DNA of 64,000 nucleotides from CALMEH01 sp964548225 (GCA_964548225.1 CAZJQP010000017.1:1-64000), one strand, 5' to 3'. Positions 55,872 to 64,000 are shown, numbered from the stretch's first letter. Program-made: numbers and translations. The notes: generated by a model not told the origin, from the letters alone.

Positions 55872-55944
55872 TATTACGCCGTTTTGATTTTTGTCGCTAA
55901 AACGCGATAAAAGCCAAAAATTCAAACTTTGCGTAACATCAGTT
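55867..55944. mobile_element. Short TGATGTTACGC-ended element overlapping a stop codon
   Basis: ACTGATATTACGCC on the left and GCGTAACATCAGT on the right form terminal inverted repeats matching the ends of the 11860-12109 element. The core is only about 50 bp (GTCGCTAAAACGCGA). The TGA at 55869-55871 ends the upstream gene. Confidence 0.8.
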
Positions 55945-55955
55945 AATTTAATAAT

Positions 55956-58151
55956 TTACTTTAAATATTTCACCATCGAAATGCGCGTTCCGTCGTCAAC
56001 TTGTTCTAACTTTACTTCGTCCATCAAAGTTTTCATCAGATTCAAGCCCCAACCGCGTCTGCCTTCGTCGGGCGCGATTTCCTGCGCTTGTTTGTCTGCA
56101 AGACGCAAACCGCGATTTGAAATTGTAATGGTAAGTTTGTCGTCTTCGACCGCAAATTTCTGATAAATTTTTTGGTCTGGGCTTAAACTGTGTTCCGTCG
56201 CGTTGATGCAGGCTTCAACCAAAGCGGTTTTGATTTGATTGATTGCTTTCGGCGCAAAATGATGTCGGCGGGCGATGTCTTCAATGGTTTGCGCGGCGAT
56301 TAATTCGGTGTCTTCGCCCATCGGCACAATCATCTCGTATTCATTTTGAATTGCTTTTTTGCCGATTGCATCTTCCGCTCTGAGATAATTTATCAAAAGT
56401 TCGACTTGTTTTTTGCTCGAACCGAAAGCGTTGCGAAAGCGCAAAACTTCCATAGCTTCAGGCGAAAAACCTTCGGGAGCAACGAGCCAAATTTGATTTT
56501 TCGGAAAATTGCACATCAACGCAACCATTTCCAACCTGTCGCACCAAAACTCTGTAACTTCCCTACTTGCTTCAAGTTTTGAATCAATTTCCGCCGCCAG
56601 CCAAACGATTTCGCCTTCGGTGGAATAAATTGATTCTTCAAATCCGAGTGCAATTGCCGAGCGTTCTTTCTCGGAAAATTGTTTCAACGGTGGATAAAAA
56701 GCAACCGTGTGCGCCGTATAAATTATCTGTGGCAAAACGATGTTTGCCGATTCGTTTTCGAGTTTTGCAAGAATTTCTTCATCGCTTACGCCTTTGTAAT
56801 TTTCCTTGAAATTCGCGTAATCAAGAAGAGCGAGCGGCGTTTCCTGACAATCGAAAACCGACAGAAGTTCGCGCAAACCGATTGCCGATGAACGCCGATA
56901 AAATTTCGCCATCGTTTCGGGCGCACGTTTCAAAAACTCCGAAAGCGTTTCGCCAAACACTAACGCACGGTTTTCTTCAAGAGTTTCGAGCCGAAAACGC
57001 GCTTTGATATAATCATTTAGAACTTCTTTTTCATCGGAAACTTCAACTAAATTTGAAGAAATGTGGAGAATTTCATTATCGTTCAAAAAACGCATTGACC
57101 GATAAAATTCCGCCGTGGTCAAACTACTGCGCTTTTGCCACGCTTCGATTGGTGTTTTTTCTTTTTCAAGCGTCAAAGCATCAAACATCAACCCCGAAAA
57201 CTTCTTTTGCGTTTCGACATCGGGTGAAATATCGGCGAAAAATGTGTCGTAAAATTTAGCGATTCTGCCGCCGAAAAGTTCGTTTGCATAAATTATTTCG
57301 ACGTTTTGGAAACTGTCCAAATTTCTCCCTTTTTCGCCGGCGGATTGAAATATAAATTTAATAAACAAAGGAGTTCCGGCAAACTGCGCGGCAATCAAAT
57401 CGCGCGTTTGATCGTTGAGCTTAACTTCAAACTCTTCTGCCAAACTTTCTGCCAACATTCCGGCTTCCGAAAATGAAAGTTGTTGGAGTTCGATTGAACC
57501 ATAATTGCCCCGAAACTTTTCGTAAATAAAACGCCGATGTCCGGCGAAAACGAAATTAACCGAAGAACGCGCATAAATTTCGTTTAATTCTTCGATAAAG
57601 TTAAACTCGCCCACGAAATTTTCGGCTTCGTGCAGATTATCAATCATCACGAAAAACTTGGTATTATTTGCCACCGCACGAAGCGGTGCGCTCAAGGCTT
57701 GGCGGATAAAAGCACGTTCGTTGTTGAGCCGGGTTTCGCGCAGACAAGTTTCGACAATTCGGTCAATCCAATAACCGTCGGAAGGCAAAGCGAGTTCGGC
57801 AAGTTCGCAAATTTCAGGCGAAGCATCAAAAATCGTTGCATCTTGCCGTCGAAAAGCGATAGTCTGCGCCAAAAATGTCTGCAAAAACCGAATCGCGCAT
57901 TGTTTCGCAGATTTATCCGATTTTTTTACCGCAAAATAAAAAGGAATGACATCGCCGTTTTCTCTGAAAAGCCGGTCGTAAGTTTGCCGCAAAAGTTCCG
58001 ACGCACCGAGTGTCGGCGCGTGAAGAAGCAAAAGCGCATTCGTCCGCCGCTCACCGCGGGCGTGTGCCGAAAGCGTGTTCGCTTCGCGTGTTCTGCCGAT
58101 AAAATTTTCGGCTTTTACGGAAGCTAGAATTTTCTCGTCTCCAAAATTCAT
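55956..58151 (-). CDS. NTPase-like protein fused to an RsbW/SpoIIAB-type ATPase domain
   Basis: 731 residues. The N-terminal part looks like an AAA/STAND-type domain: FIGRTREANTLSAHARG, then LLLLHAPTLGASELL where a P-loop would be (no GKS/T, so degenerate), and a Walker-B-like FFVMIDNLHEAENF. A helical middle (about 300-590) follows. The C-terminal 130 residues are a GHKL anti-sigma kinase-like domain with ALVEACINATEHSL (N box) and RRGWGLNLMKTLMDEV (G box). This suggests a sensor-coupled partner-switching kinase, with the nearby STAS protein as a likely substrate (inferred). Confidence 0.8.
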   Translation of the reverse strand: MNFGDEKILASVKAENFIGRTREANTLSAHARGERRTNALLLLHAPTLGASELLRQTYDRLFRENGDVIPFYFAVKKSDKSAKQCAIRFLQTFLAQTIAFRRQDATIFDASPEICELAELALPSDGYWIDRIVETCLRETRLNNERAFIRQALSAPLRAVANNTKFFVMIDNLHEAENFVGEFNFIEELNEIYARSSVNFVFAGHRRFIYEKFRGNYGSIELQQLSFSEAGMLAESLAEEFEVKLNDQTRDLIAAQFAGTPLFIKFIFQSAGEKGRNLDSFQNVEIIYANELFGGRIAKFYDTFFADISPDVETQKKFSGLMFDALTLEKEKTPIEAWQKRSSLTTAEFYRSMRFLNDNEILHISSNLVEVSDEKEVLNDYIKARFRLETLEENRALVFGETLSEFLKRAPETMAKFYRRSSAIGLRELLSVFDCQETPLALLDYANFKENYKGVSDEEILAKLENESANIVLPQIIYTAHTVAFYPPLKQFSEKERSAIALGFEESIYSTEGEIVWLAAEIDSKLEASREVTEFWCDRLEMVALMCNFPKNQIWLVAPEGFSPEAMEVLRFRNAFGSSKKQVELLINYLRAEDAIGKKAIQNEYEMIVPMGEDTELIAAQTIEDIARRHHFAPKAINQIKTALVEACINATEHSLSPDQKIYQKFAVEDDKLTITISNRGLRLADKQAQEIAPDEGRRGWGLNLMKTLMDEVKLEQVDDGTRISMVKYLK

Positions 58152-58222
58152 AAATCTTAAGAATAATTATTCATGGACGAATGCAGATATTTTCTGACTT
58201 TTACCTGTGAATAATTGCTCTT

Positions 58223-60277
58223 TTAATTTTCATATACTTGAACTTTATTTTTGCCGTTTTGCTTCGCTTTTCGCAAGGCTTCGTCAGCGGTTTTGATGAT
58301 CATTTCAGAATTTGAAACCTCGTGCGAAAATGTCGTAACACCAAGGCTGACCGTAATTTTGCGCGACGGAAAATCAATGTTTTCAACAGATTGGCGCATA
58401 CGTTCGGCGATTGTTGCGGCTTCTCTTAAAGTCGTCTGCGGCAAAAGAACGCAAAATTCTTCGCCGCCGTAACGCGCCGCCACATCTTCGCCGCGCAAAC
58501 CGGAAGTCATTGCCTTAACGGCTTGACGCAAAACTTCATCGCCGGTTTGCACACCGAAATCTTTGTTGAACTTGCCGAAATCGTCAACGTCAATCAAAAC
58601 AAAACTCATCGGAAAACCGTTTCGGCTGGAGCGTTTAATTTCTTCTTCGAGACGCGGCATCAAATATCTTCGATTAAGCAATCCGGTCAGCGCGTCCGTA
58701 ACGGCTTGATGTTCAAAATCGCTTGCCTGATGTTTCAAATTAAAACGATCAATCAAAACGCTGATTTGCGGCGCGATTGTTTCTAAGATTTCCAAATCCG
58801 CTTTGCCGTAAGTTTTTCTGCCGATGCGGTCGGTAAAATTCATCACACCGATTTTGCGCGTGCCGACGGTCAGCGGATAAGCGATAAAAGATTCGGTTTT
58901 ATAACCCCATTCAAACGGCGCGGCGCGAAGTCCGATTTTTGTAACGTCTTCGACAACCGCCGGTTTATTTTCGGAAAGAACCGCGCCCGCAACCCGTGCG
59001 CCGACGTTTTCTTTCAAAGTTTTCAAATATTCGGCGCGTGTGCCGACGGCGGCTTTGACTGTAAAACTTTCGTTCGTTTCATCAAAAAGTAAAATCGAAC
59101 CGCGTTCGGCGCGAAGAAGTTCGGCGGAAACTTGCGCCAGATTTGTCCAAAAATCTTCCTCATCAACATTTCGCAGATTTTCGTTAAACTTTCGCAGCGC
59201 ATCTTCCAAAACCGCACGGCGCGAAAGTTCTTCGCGCAGACGCAAAATTTCGAGCGACGGCGCAACCGAATGACAAAAACGCGCAATATGTTTTTTCGTG
59301 CCTTCGTCTTTGATTTCGTCGGCAACAATCAGCGCGTTGACAATTCGCGTTCCGACGGCAATCGGGAAAAGGTTTATTTTTTGCGGCGTTTCCGAATCAT
59401 TTTTCTCGCGCAATTCGAGCGAATCTTCTTTCTGCGCGGCTTCAATCAAACGCTTATCGTCTGCGGCAAGGCTGATTTGCAGATTTCGCGCCTTCAAACT
59501 TCCGGCGGCGAAAATTATCTCCAAACGATTCGCACGGCGTTCGAGCCACGCCAAATCTTTGACCGCATAACGGCTTTCTAAAAACTCCAAAATCGAATGA
59601 AAGGCGCGTTCGTAATTCAAATTCAAAAGCGAACCGAAAAGCGAACGCCACACGGCGGAATCTTCGGCTTCTTCGGGATTTCGCGCCGTTGTTGCCGCAA
59701 TCGTTACGGGTTTTTCATCGTTTTTTTGGTGAAACTGCTCGACTAATTTAGAGATTTCTTCTATTTTTTCGGGTTTTGCATTTAATTTATCTAATTCATC
59801 GAGGGCGATTTGTTCGTCTTCGCGTAATTTTTGCAGACGATTTGCCAACGAATCCAAATTTTTCGGCGAACCGCTAAGAAGCACGTTTTCAAAAAAAGCC
59901 GACGGCGGAAAATTCTTCCAATCGCCCGAAATAGCGCGTTGCGTGGCGGCGCGATAGTCTTCCGCTTTCAAAAAAGTGCGCCCGACAATCGCCACCGCAT
60001 TTTCTCGCATCGGCACGGCTTTGCAGTTCAGCCCCGCATAACATTTATAATCAACCGCCGCGCCGGCTTCCTGTGTCATTTCAAAAGCGCGACCGCAAAA
60101 TTTCGCACATTCGGGCGCAAATTCGTGCGAATTATACAGCGCACGGCACATCGAATTGTTATTTGATTGCAAAACGGCAGACGAATCTTCATCTACCAAG
60201 ACAATCGCCAAGCCGTTCTTTTCGGCGAGCGCGTCTTGCAGATTTTCCCACAAAAGTTTCTCGGTCTGCGTTTTCAT
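58223..60277 (-). CDS. PocR-GAF-GGDEF diguanylate cyclase
   Basis: 684 residues from ATG 60277. The first 120 residues match PocR-type ligand domains, with cysteines in MCRALYNSHEFAPECAKFCG and YKCYAGLNC. A coiled coil (about 155-200) and GAF-type domains (about 215-330 and 350-500) follow. The last is GGDEF, with LTGLLNRRYLMPRLEE and the intact active site RYGGEEFCVLLP. It makes c-di-GMP in response to ligands bound by the PocR or GAF units. It is 71 bp upstream of the NTPase/RsbW-like gene on the same strand, probably one operon. Confidence 0.9.
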   Translation of the reverse strand: MKTQTEKLLWENLQDALAEKNGLAIVLVDEDSSAVLQSNNNSMCRALYNSHEFAPECAKFCGRAFEMTQEAGAAVDYKCYAGLNCKAVPMRENAVAIVGRTFLKAEDYRAATQRAISGDWKNFPPSAFFENVLLSGSPKNLDSLANRLQKLREDEQIALDELDKLNAKPEKIEEISKLVEQFHQKNDEKPVTIAATTARNPEEAEDSAVWRSLFGSLLNLNYERAFHSILEFLESRYAVKDLAWLERRANRLEIIFAAGSLKARNLQISLAADDKRLIEAAQKEDSLELREKNDSETPQKINLFPIAVGTRIVNALIVADEIKDEGTKKHIARFCHSVAPSLEILRLREELSRRAVLEDALRKFNENLRNVDEEDFWTNLAQVSAELLRAERGSILLFDETNESFTVKAAVGTRAEYLKTLKENVGARVAGAVLSENKPAVVEDVTKIGLRAAPFEWGYKTESFIAYPLTVGTRKIGVMNFTDRIGRKTYGKADLEILETIAPQISVLIDRFNLKHQASDFEHQAVTDALTGLLNRRYLMPRLEEEIKRSSRNGFPMSFVLIDVDDFGKFNKDFGVQTGDEVLRQAVKAMTSGLRGEDVAARYGGEEFCVLLPQTTLREAATIAERMRQSVENIDFPSRKITVSLGVTTFSHEVSNSEMIIKTADEALRKAKQNGKNKVQVYEN

Positions 60278-60319
60278 TGAATATTTAATAATTCCGCTTA
60301 TTAGATGATTGAAAATCAA

Positions 60320-60614
60320 TCGGCGTTCAATACTTATTGGCTAATATAGGTTTAATCGGCGCGAGATTTCATTTAAATTCGGCTTATTTTAATTTTTTTT
60401 TTCGGCTTTATAATTCCACATTTTTGATTTGTCGAAACCGTCCGCAAACGTATCAGACGAATGCACCGAATTGATACAAGCCGTCGGACATTATATTTTC
60501 GTATTTTCCGTCAAACATTGTATTTATCGGCACTTCACTTGTTTGGCACACTAATTGATTAAGCATTTTACAAGTTAAAGCAATGAATTTTAACTTAAAG
60601 GAGTTTTACAAATT
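60320..60614 (+). promoter_or_regulatory. Intergenic region with a weak sigma-54-like site
   Basis: TGGCACACTAATTGAT (60544-60559) has the -24 half and spacing of a sigma-54 promoter, but TTGA instead of TTGC at -12. It lies 55 bp before the DUF2383 gene. AAAGGAG precedes that gene's ATG. Nothing else is recognised in this divergent gap. Confidence 0.3.
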
Positions 60615-61127
60615 ATGACAAATGAATACACAACAACCGGCACAGAAACAATTACGAACGATGATGTTATTTCGACATTGAACAATTTAATCGAAACCTG
60701 CAAAGACGGGCAAGAAGGCTTTAAACAAGCCGCCGAAGGCGTGCAAAATTCGCAACTGAAAACGGCTTTTTATGACTTCGGACAGCAACGCGCACAATTT
60801 GCGGGCGAACTTCAAACGCTCGTGCGCGAACTCGGCGGCGATCCCGAAACGACTTCAAGCACCGCCGGAGCATTGCATCGCGGTTGGATAAACATCAAAT
60901 CGGTCATTACCGGACAAGACGACGGCGCAATTCTTAACGAATGCGAACGCGGCGAAGACGTTGCCAAAAATGCTTATAAAGACGCTGTGGCAATGAATCT
61001 TCCGGCAAATATTGCATCAATAGTTCAACAACAATATAAAGCCGTTCAATCAGCCCACGATAACGTAAGGTCATGGCGCGACACAGCAAATAACAGTGCT
61101 TCAAACACCGCAACAAGTGCTAAATAA
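60615..61127 (+). CDS. DUF2383/PA2169-family four-helix-bundle protein
   Basis: 170 residues. NDDVISTLNNLIETCKDGQE at the start, then FKQAAEGVQNSQLKTAFYDF, GGDPETTSSTAGALHRGWIN and ECERGEDVAKNAYKDA match the PA2169 four-helix family. Ferritin-like packing is expected. Members are often induced by stress or stationary phase, and function is unproven. A Shine-Dalgarno AAAGGAG is 10-15 bp upstream. It is monocistronic and ends in a strong terminator. Confidence 0.88.
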   Translation: MTNEYTTTGTETITNDDVISTLNNLIETCKDGQEGFKQAAEGVQNSQLKTAFYDFGQQRAQFAGELQTLVRELGGDPETTSSTAGALHRGWINIKSVITGQDDGAILNECERGEDVAKNAYKDAVAMNLPANIASIVQQQYKAVQSAHDNVRSWRDTANNSASNTATSAK

Positions 61128-61170
61128 TTTTTGGTAGGGACATATCTCACGTTTTTTTTCATACGTCTCC

Positions 61171-61212
61171 AAAAAACAGAAAGGCTCGAAATTTCGAGCC
61201 TTTCTGTTTTTT
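61171..61212 (+). terminator. Rho-independent terminator
   Basis: AAACAGAAAGGCTCGAAA and TTTCGAGCCTTTCTGTTT pair perfectly, with T-rich flanks on both sides. It ends the DUF2383 gene. The rest of the gap to 61419 shows no gene. Confidence 0.93.
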
Positions 61213-61419
61213 ATTTCCGCAAACATCCGTAAAATCTGCAAAAAGCGAAAATACCTGAAAAATCCCCAAAAATAGCAATCAAATCTTTCTTTAGGCGCGT
61301 GTTCAATAACAAAAGCTCAACTTTTTGATAGTTGCTTTCGCTAACTTTTTTGTTTTCTATAAAAACATCTTCAAAATGAGTGGCACATTAGGTAAGTAAA
61401 GTTTTTTCTTTCTCATTTC

Positions 61420-62385
61420 TTACTTCTCATTTGTTATCAACACAATTTTGCCGAAGGCTTTATCTTCAATGACGGCGCGATGCGAATCTGCGGCGTTTTT
61501 CAGATCAAAACTTCTGCCGACAACCGGATTTAGGAAACCTTCGCTTAAACCGTTGAAGATTGCTTCGTGGATTTCGTTCATTTCGGCTTCGGGCGCGTTG
61601 AACAGAGCCATCCCGAAGATGCTTGCTTCTTTGCCCATCGTCAGACGCGGATTGAAGTCCAAACTTCCGCGATTACCGATGATGACAATGCGCCCGAACA
61701 TTTTCAGAACGTCGAAGTCTTTCACCAGATTGACATTGGCGAGCATCTCTAAAACTACGTTCACGCCGCCCGTGGCTTCGAGAATCTTCTGTAAATAATC
61801 TTCGTCCGCGTGATTAAATACGAAGTCCGCGCCTTGTTCTTTGACGAGCTTCCGACCTTCATCCGAACTCGCCGTGCCGACAACGCTTAAGCCCGCATTC
61901 TTTGCCCATTGAATCGCCGCCGTCCCGACTCCGCCCGATGCGCCGTGTATCAAAACCGTTTCGCCTTGTCGCGCCTTCGCCTTTTGAAACAATGCCCGAT
62001 ATGAAGTTCCGTAAGGCACAAATACGCCCGCGCCTTGTTCAAACGAAACATTTTCGGGAAGTTTGATAAGATGTTTTTCTTCGCACAAACAATATTCGGC
62101 GTAAGTCCCGCTCACGGAATCAGCCGTCAAAACACGGTCGCCAACCTTGAACTTTTCGACATCATCCCCAACCGCTTCGACTACGCCCGCGCCATCTTTG
62201 CCCGGCGTATATGGCGGATTCGGCTTGACGGGATAAACTCCGGCGCGAATATATGTATCAACCGGATTAACTCCAGCCGCTTCGATTTTAACCAATATTT
62301 GATTGCTCTTCGGCGTTGGCATTTCGACATCTTCCAACTTCATCACGTCCGCCGCGCCGAATTCTCTGACAATTATTGCTTTCAT
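61420..62385 (-). CDS. Zinc-independent NADPH:quinone oxidoreductase (MDR family)
   Basis: 321 residues. GroES-like N-terminal domain (MKAIIVREFGAADVMKLEDV, GVNPVDTYIRAGVYP) and a Rossmann domain with LIHGASGGVGTAAIQWAKNAG. The structural-zinc cysteines of alcohol dehydrogenases are absent, placing it with quinone oxidoreductases/zeta-crystallin. It probably reduces quinones or enals with NADPH. It ends the leftward redox cluster after trxA, across a GAGGGACAAG palindrome. Confidence 0.92.
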   Translation of the reverse strand: MKAIIVREFGAADVMKLEDVEMPTPKSNQILVKIEAAGVNPVDTYIRAGVYPVKPNPPYTPGKDGAGVVEAVGDDVEKFKVGDRVLTADSVSGTYAEYCLCEEKHLIKLPENVSFEQGAGVFVPYGTSYRALFQKAKARQGETVLIHGASGGVGTAAIQWAKNAGLSVVGTASSDEGRKLVKEQGADFVFNHADEDYLQKILEATGGVNVVLEMLANVNLVKDFDVLKMFGRIVIIGNRGSLDFNPRLTMGKEASIFGMALFNAPEAEMNEIHEAIFNGLSEGFLNPVVGRSFDLKNAADSHRAVIEDKAFGKIVLITNEK

Positions 62386-62397
62386 TTTTTTAAGTAT

Positions 62398-62471
62398 AGA
62401 GGGACAAGAGACAAGGAACGAGGGACGAGGGAAAATCTGTCTTCTCTCGTCCCTCGTCCCTTGTCCCTCGT
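62398..62471. repeat. GAGGGACAAG inverted repeat
   Basis: The left arm (62398-62433) carries GAGGGACAAGAGACAAGG and GAGGGACGAGGG. The right arm (62444-62470) carries TCGTCCCTCGTCCCTTGTCC. It lies between trxA and the quinone oxidoreductase gene. Confidence 0.85.
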
Positions 62472-62477
62472 TGCTAA

Positions 62478-62804
62478 TTAGACATATTTTTCGACAACTT
62501 TCGCAATCGCTTCACGCGAGACTGCGCCGACAATTCTTTCTTGCTCTTGCCCGTTTTTGAACAAGATGAGCGTCGGAATACCGCGAATCCCAAAGCGTTG
62601 CGGGACGTTCATATTCTCGTCCACGTTCATCTTATAAATGTTTGCTTTGCCTTGATAATCCGTAGCCACCTGCTCCACCGAAGGCGCGATCATCCGACAA
62701 GGTCCACACCATTCCGCCCAAAAATCCACCAAAACCGGCTTGTCCGAACCTAAAACGTCCGCTTCAAAGTTGCCGTCCGTTGCTTCTTTTACATTTGCAC
62801 TCAT
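62478..62804 (-). CDS. trxA: Thioredoxin
   Basis: 108 residues, standard length. The active site WCGPC lies in VLVDFWAEWCGPCRMIAP, and the cis-Pro is in GIRGIPTLILFKNG. It is the cytosolic disulfide reductant for peroxidases and reductases. It follows the OsmC gene in the same orientation (48-bp gap), a sensible partnership in peroxide defence. Confidence 0.96.
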   Translation of the reverse strand: MSANVKEATDGNFEADVLGSDKPVLVDFWAEWCGPCRMIAPSVEQVATDYQGKANIYKMNVDENMNVPQRFGIRGIPTLILFKNGQEQERIVGAVSREAIAKVVEKYV

Positions 62805-62852
62805 AATAATATTTACTCCTATAAATAACCTAAATTACTTTAATTTTACGAT

Positions 62853-63290
62853 TTATTCCGCCGAAATCAAAGTAGCTTTCAAACTAATCTCCGCACCTGC
62901 CAAAACTTTCGAGACGGGGCAATTTTCCTTTGCGCTCGTCGCAAGTTTCTGAAATTCTTCGTCCGAAATGTTCGGAACATCTGCCGAAGTTTCCAAATCA
63001 ATATTCGGAATCACAAACGCTTCGCCTTGCTTTTCGAGTTTAACGATTGCCTTCGTTTCAATCCTCGTCGGCGTAAATCCGTTGCGTCCGAGCGTTGCCG
63101 ATAAAGCCATCGTAAAACATCCGGCGTGTGCCGCCGCGATGAGTTCTTCTGGATTCGTCGCCGGTTCTTCGCCGAAGCGCGAGCCAAAAGAATACGCGCC
63201 CTCAAACGCACCGCTTCCCAATTTGATGCTGCCATTGCCTTCTGTAACGCTTCCTGTCCATTTTGCTTCTGATGTTCTTTTAATTGCCAT
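62853..63290 (-). CDS. OsmC-family peroxiredoxin
   Basis: 145 residues from ATG 63290 (MAIKRTSEAKWTGSVTEGNG), with AAGGAAGG upstream. The longer frame to 63452 reads into the ABM gene and is rejected. The OsmC catalytic cysteines are in AAHAGCFTMALSATLG and AKENCPVSKVLAG, both present. It reduces organic hydroperoxides. It is co-directional with trxA and the ABM-domain gene. Confidence 0.94.
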   Translation of the reverse strand: MAIKRTSEAKWTGSVTEGNGSIKLGSGAFEGAYSFGSRFGEEPATNPEELIAAAHAGCFTMALSATLGRNGFTPTRIETKAIVKLEKQGEAFVIPNIDLETSADVPNISDEEFQKLATSAKENCPVSKVLAGAEISLKATLISAE

Positions 63291-63316
63291 AATTTTTACC
63301 TTCCTTGTTTTGTATT

Positions 63317-63616
63317 TTATGAAATCTTCTTCGTCAAAGTTATCTGCGGCGGTTCGGCGGCGATTTCCTGAACTTTTGCGAAAAAGTCCGTGAAATACGG
63401 CATCGCAAAATGTTCGTCGAGCGCGAGCTTGTTCGCCCAAGTTTCGTGCCACACAAAAACCGTTTCATCATCAATCGCCTGATGAACGTCATAATTCAAA
63501 CAACCCGCTTCCGCCCGTGAAACTTCAACCAACGACAAAGCCGCCTGTTTTGCTTCTTCAACCTTTTCACCTTTCACCTTCAAACGTGCCATCAGCACGA
63601 TTTTTTCATCATTCAT
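63317..63616 (-). CDS. ABM-domain putative quinol monooxygenase
   Basis: 99 residues of ferredoxin-like alpha/beta fold: ARLKVKGEKVEEAKQAALSL, SRAEAGCLNYDVHQAIDDET, VFVWHETWANKLALDEHFAM. This matches YgiN/antibiotic-biosynthesis-monooxygenase proteins, dimeric cofactor-free enzymes acting on quinols. It is 21 bp after the aldo/keto reductase gene and 26 bp before the OsmC gene. Confidence 0.9.
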   Translation of the reverse strand: MNDEKIVLMARLKVKGEKVEEAKQAALSLVEVSRAEAGCLNYDVHQAIDDETVFVWHETWANKLALDEHFAMPYFTDFFAKVQEIAAEPPQITLTKKIS

Positions 63617-63637
63617 ATAATTTTCTCTAAATAGATT

Positions 63638-64000
63638 TCAAGCATCAATCAAATGACGCACATCGCCATAAACAAACTTTCCGACAAAATCCTTTTCGTA
63701 GAAATTGTTCGGAAAAATCGAATCAATCTTACTTACGTCGTTCAGACGATTCATCTGCTCGTCCGAAATTTTCACCTCCAAACTCGCCAGATTATCGTTT
63801 AATTGACTCAACTTTCTAGTTCCGATAATCGGAATCATCGAAGCGTCTTTGTGCCGCAACCAAGCCAAAGCAACTTGCGAAGCCGAAACGCCGAGTTCTT
63901 CGGCAATTTTTACAACTTCCTGCGCGATTTTTTCCTTTCTGTCTTTTTCGGGAACTAACGCCCCCTGCATCAATTCCGAACCGTAACGCCCCGATTTTGC
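63638..64000 (-). CDS. Aldo/keto reductase, C-terminal part (cut by window edge)
   Basis: The last 120 codons of an aldo/keto reductase: IAEELGVSASQVALAWLRHK, the NADPH-phosphate-binding region SMIPIIGTRKLSQLNDNLAS, and a C-terminal ISDEQMNRLNDVS. The frame stays open to 64000 (AKSGRYGSELMQGAL), so the catalytic Asp-Tyr-Lys-His part lies beyond the window. It probably starts the leftward redox cluster. Confidence 0.88.
   Translation of the reverse strand, partial: AKSGRYGSELMQGALVPEKDRKEKIAQEVVKIAEELGVSASQVALAWLRHKDASMIPIIGTRKLSQLNDNLASLEVKISDEQMNRLNDVSKIDSIFPNNFYEKDFVGKFVYGDVRHLIDA

Noticed and set aside
1..64000. tRNA, rRNA, riboswitch or prophage genes
   Set aside because: I looked through the gaps for cloverleaf arms with GTTCGA loops, known riboswitch cores and phage structural genes, and saw none. 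A tRNA-Sec gene in particular was not found in this window.

Overview
The window looks like chromosomal DNA of an Acidobacteriota bacterium, most likely of the moderately AT-leaning Blastocatellia (Pyrinomonadales-like) type. The evidence is gene content: a VWFA-related protein of the acidobacterial type (53727-55871), a Ser/Thr kinase fused to a PD40/TolB-like propeller with an ECF sigma factor upstream (32594-37122), a Bacillus-type three-subunit succinate dehydrogenase, a CSLREA-type beta-helix protein, and large secreted subtilases and an M36 peptidase. The assignment is an inference from families. No rRNA, tRNA, transposase, prophage or CRISPR array was seen.

Layout. 1-7.9 kb: AhpD-like protein, secreted lipase, NtrY-like kinase, CPBP protease, Uma2 protein, nadC. 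8-11.3 kb: scpA-scpB, two small membrane proteins and an RluB-type pseudouridine synthase in one leftward operon. 11.4-12.2 kb: a repeat block. 12.2-14.4 kb: a leftward cluster (DUF779, ArsC-like, BrnT toxin, antitoxin, DUF2237, DinB). The ArsC-like gene has an in-frame TGA exactly at the catalytic Cys codon, followed by a SECIS-like hairpin. 14.5-20.7 kb: secreted beta-helix protein, nuclease-like protein, aldehyde dehydrogenase, CrtC/AttH-like lipocalin. 21-29.3 kb: a tandemly duplicated subtilase + GNAT cassette. Both subtilases have consensus sigma-54 promoters, and the two GNAT genes share about 792 identical bp. 29.5-37 kb: GGDEF/EAL protein, globin, ECF sigma, 1.1 kb of repeats, Ser/Thr kinase. 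37-46 kb: CASTOR/POLLUX-like channel and an sdhC-sdhA-sdhB operon with accessory genes between every pair of subunits. 46-51.8 kb: LysR regulator, M15-like and M36 peptidases, a frameshifted antitoxin-like gene. 51.9-60.3 kb: signalling cluster (HD-GYP, STAS, VWFA protein, NTPase/RsbW-like fusion, PocR-GAF-GGDEF). 60.6-64 kb: four-helix DUF2383 protein and a leftward redox/stress cluster (aldo/keto reductase, ABM monooxygenase, OsmC, thioredoxin, quinone oxidoreductase).

The non-coding DNA is unusual. Many gaps hold an inverted repeat whose arms are built of short tandem repeats, with a different sequence in each gap. Some recognisable families recur: a MITE-like element with 29-bp perfect terminal repeats, a nested palindrome with TGATGTTACGC ends, a TTAACCAC hairpin, and a CGCAAAGACG repeat that also sits inside the kinase gene. 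Three long arrays have a strict 21-bp period but three unrelated unit sequences. Two of them share a conserved flanking leader in opposite orientation. Several genes end on stop codons supplied by these repeats.

The most promising leads are the candidate selenocysteine ArsC-like protein, the leader-plus-21-bp-array elements, and the sigma-54-controlled subtilase/GNAT cassettes.
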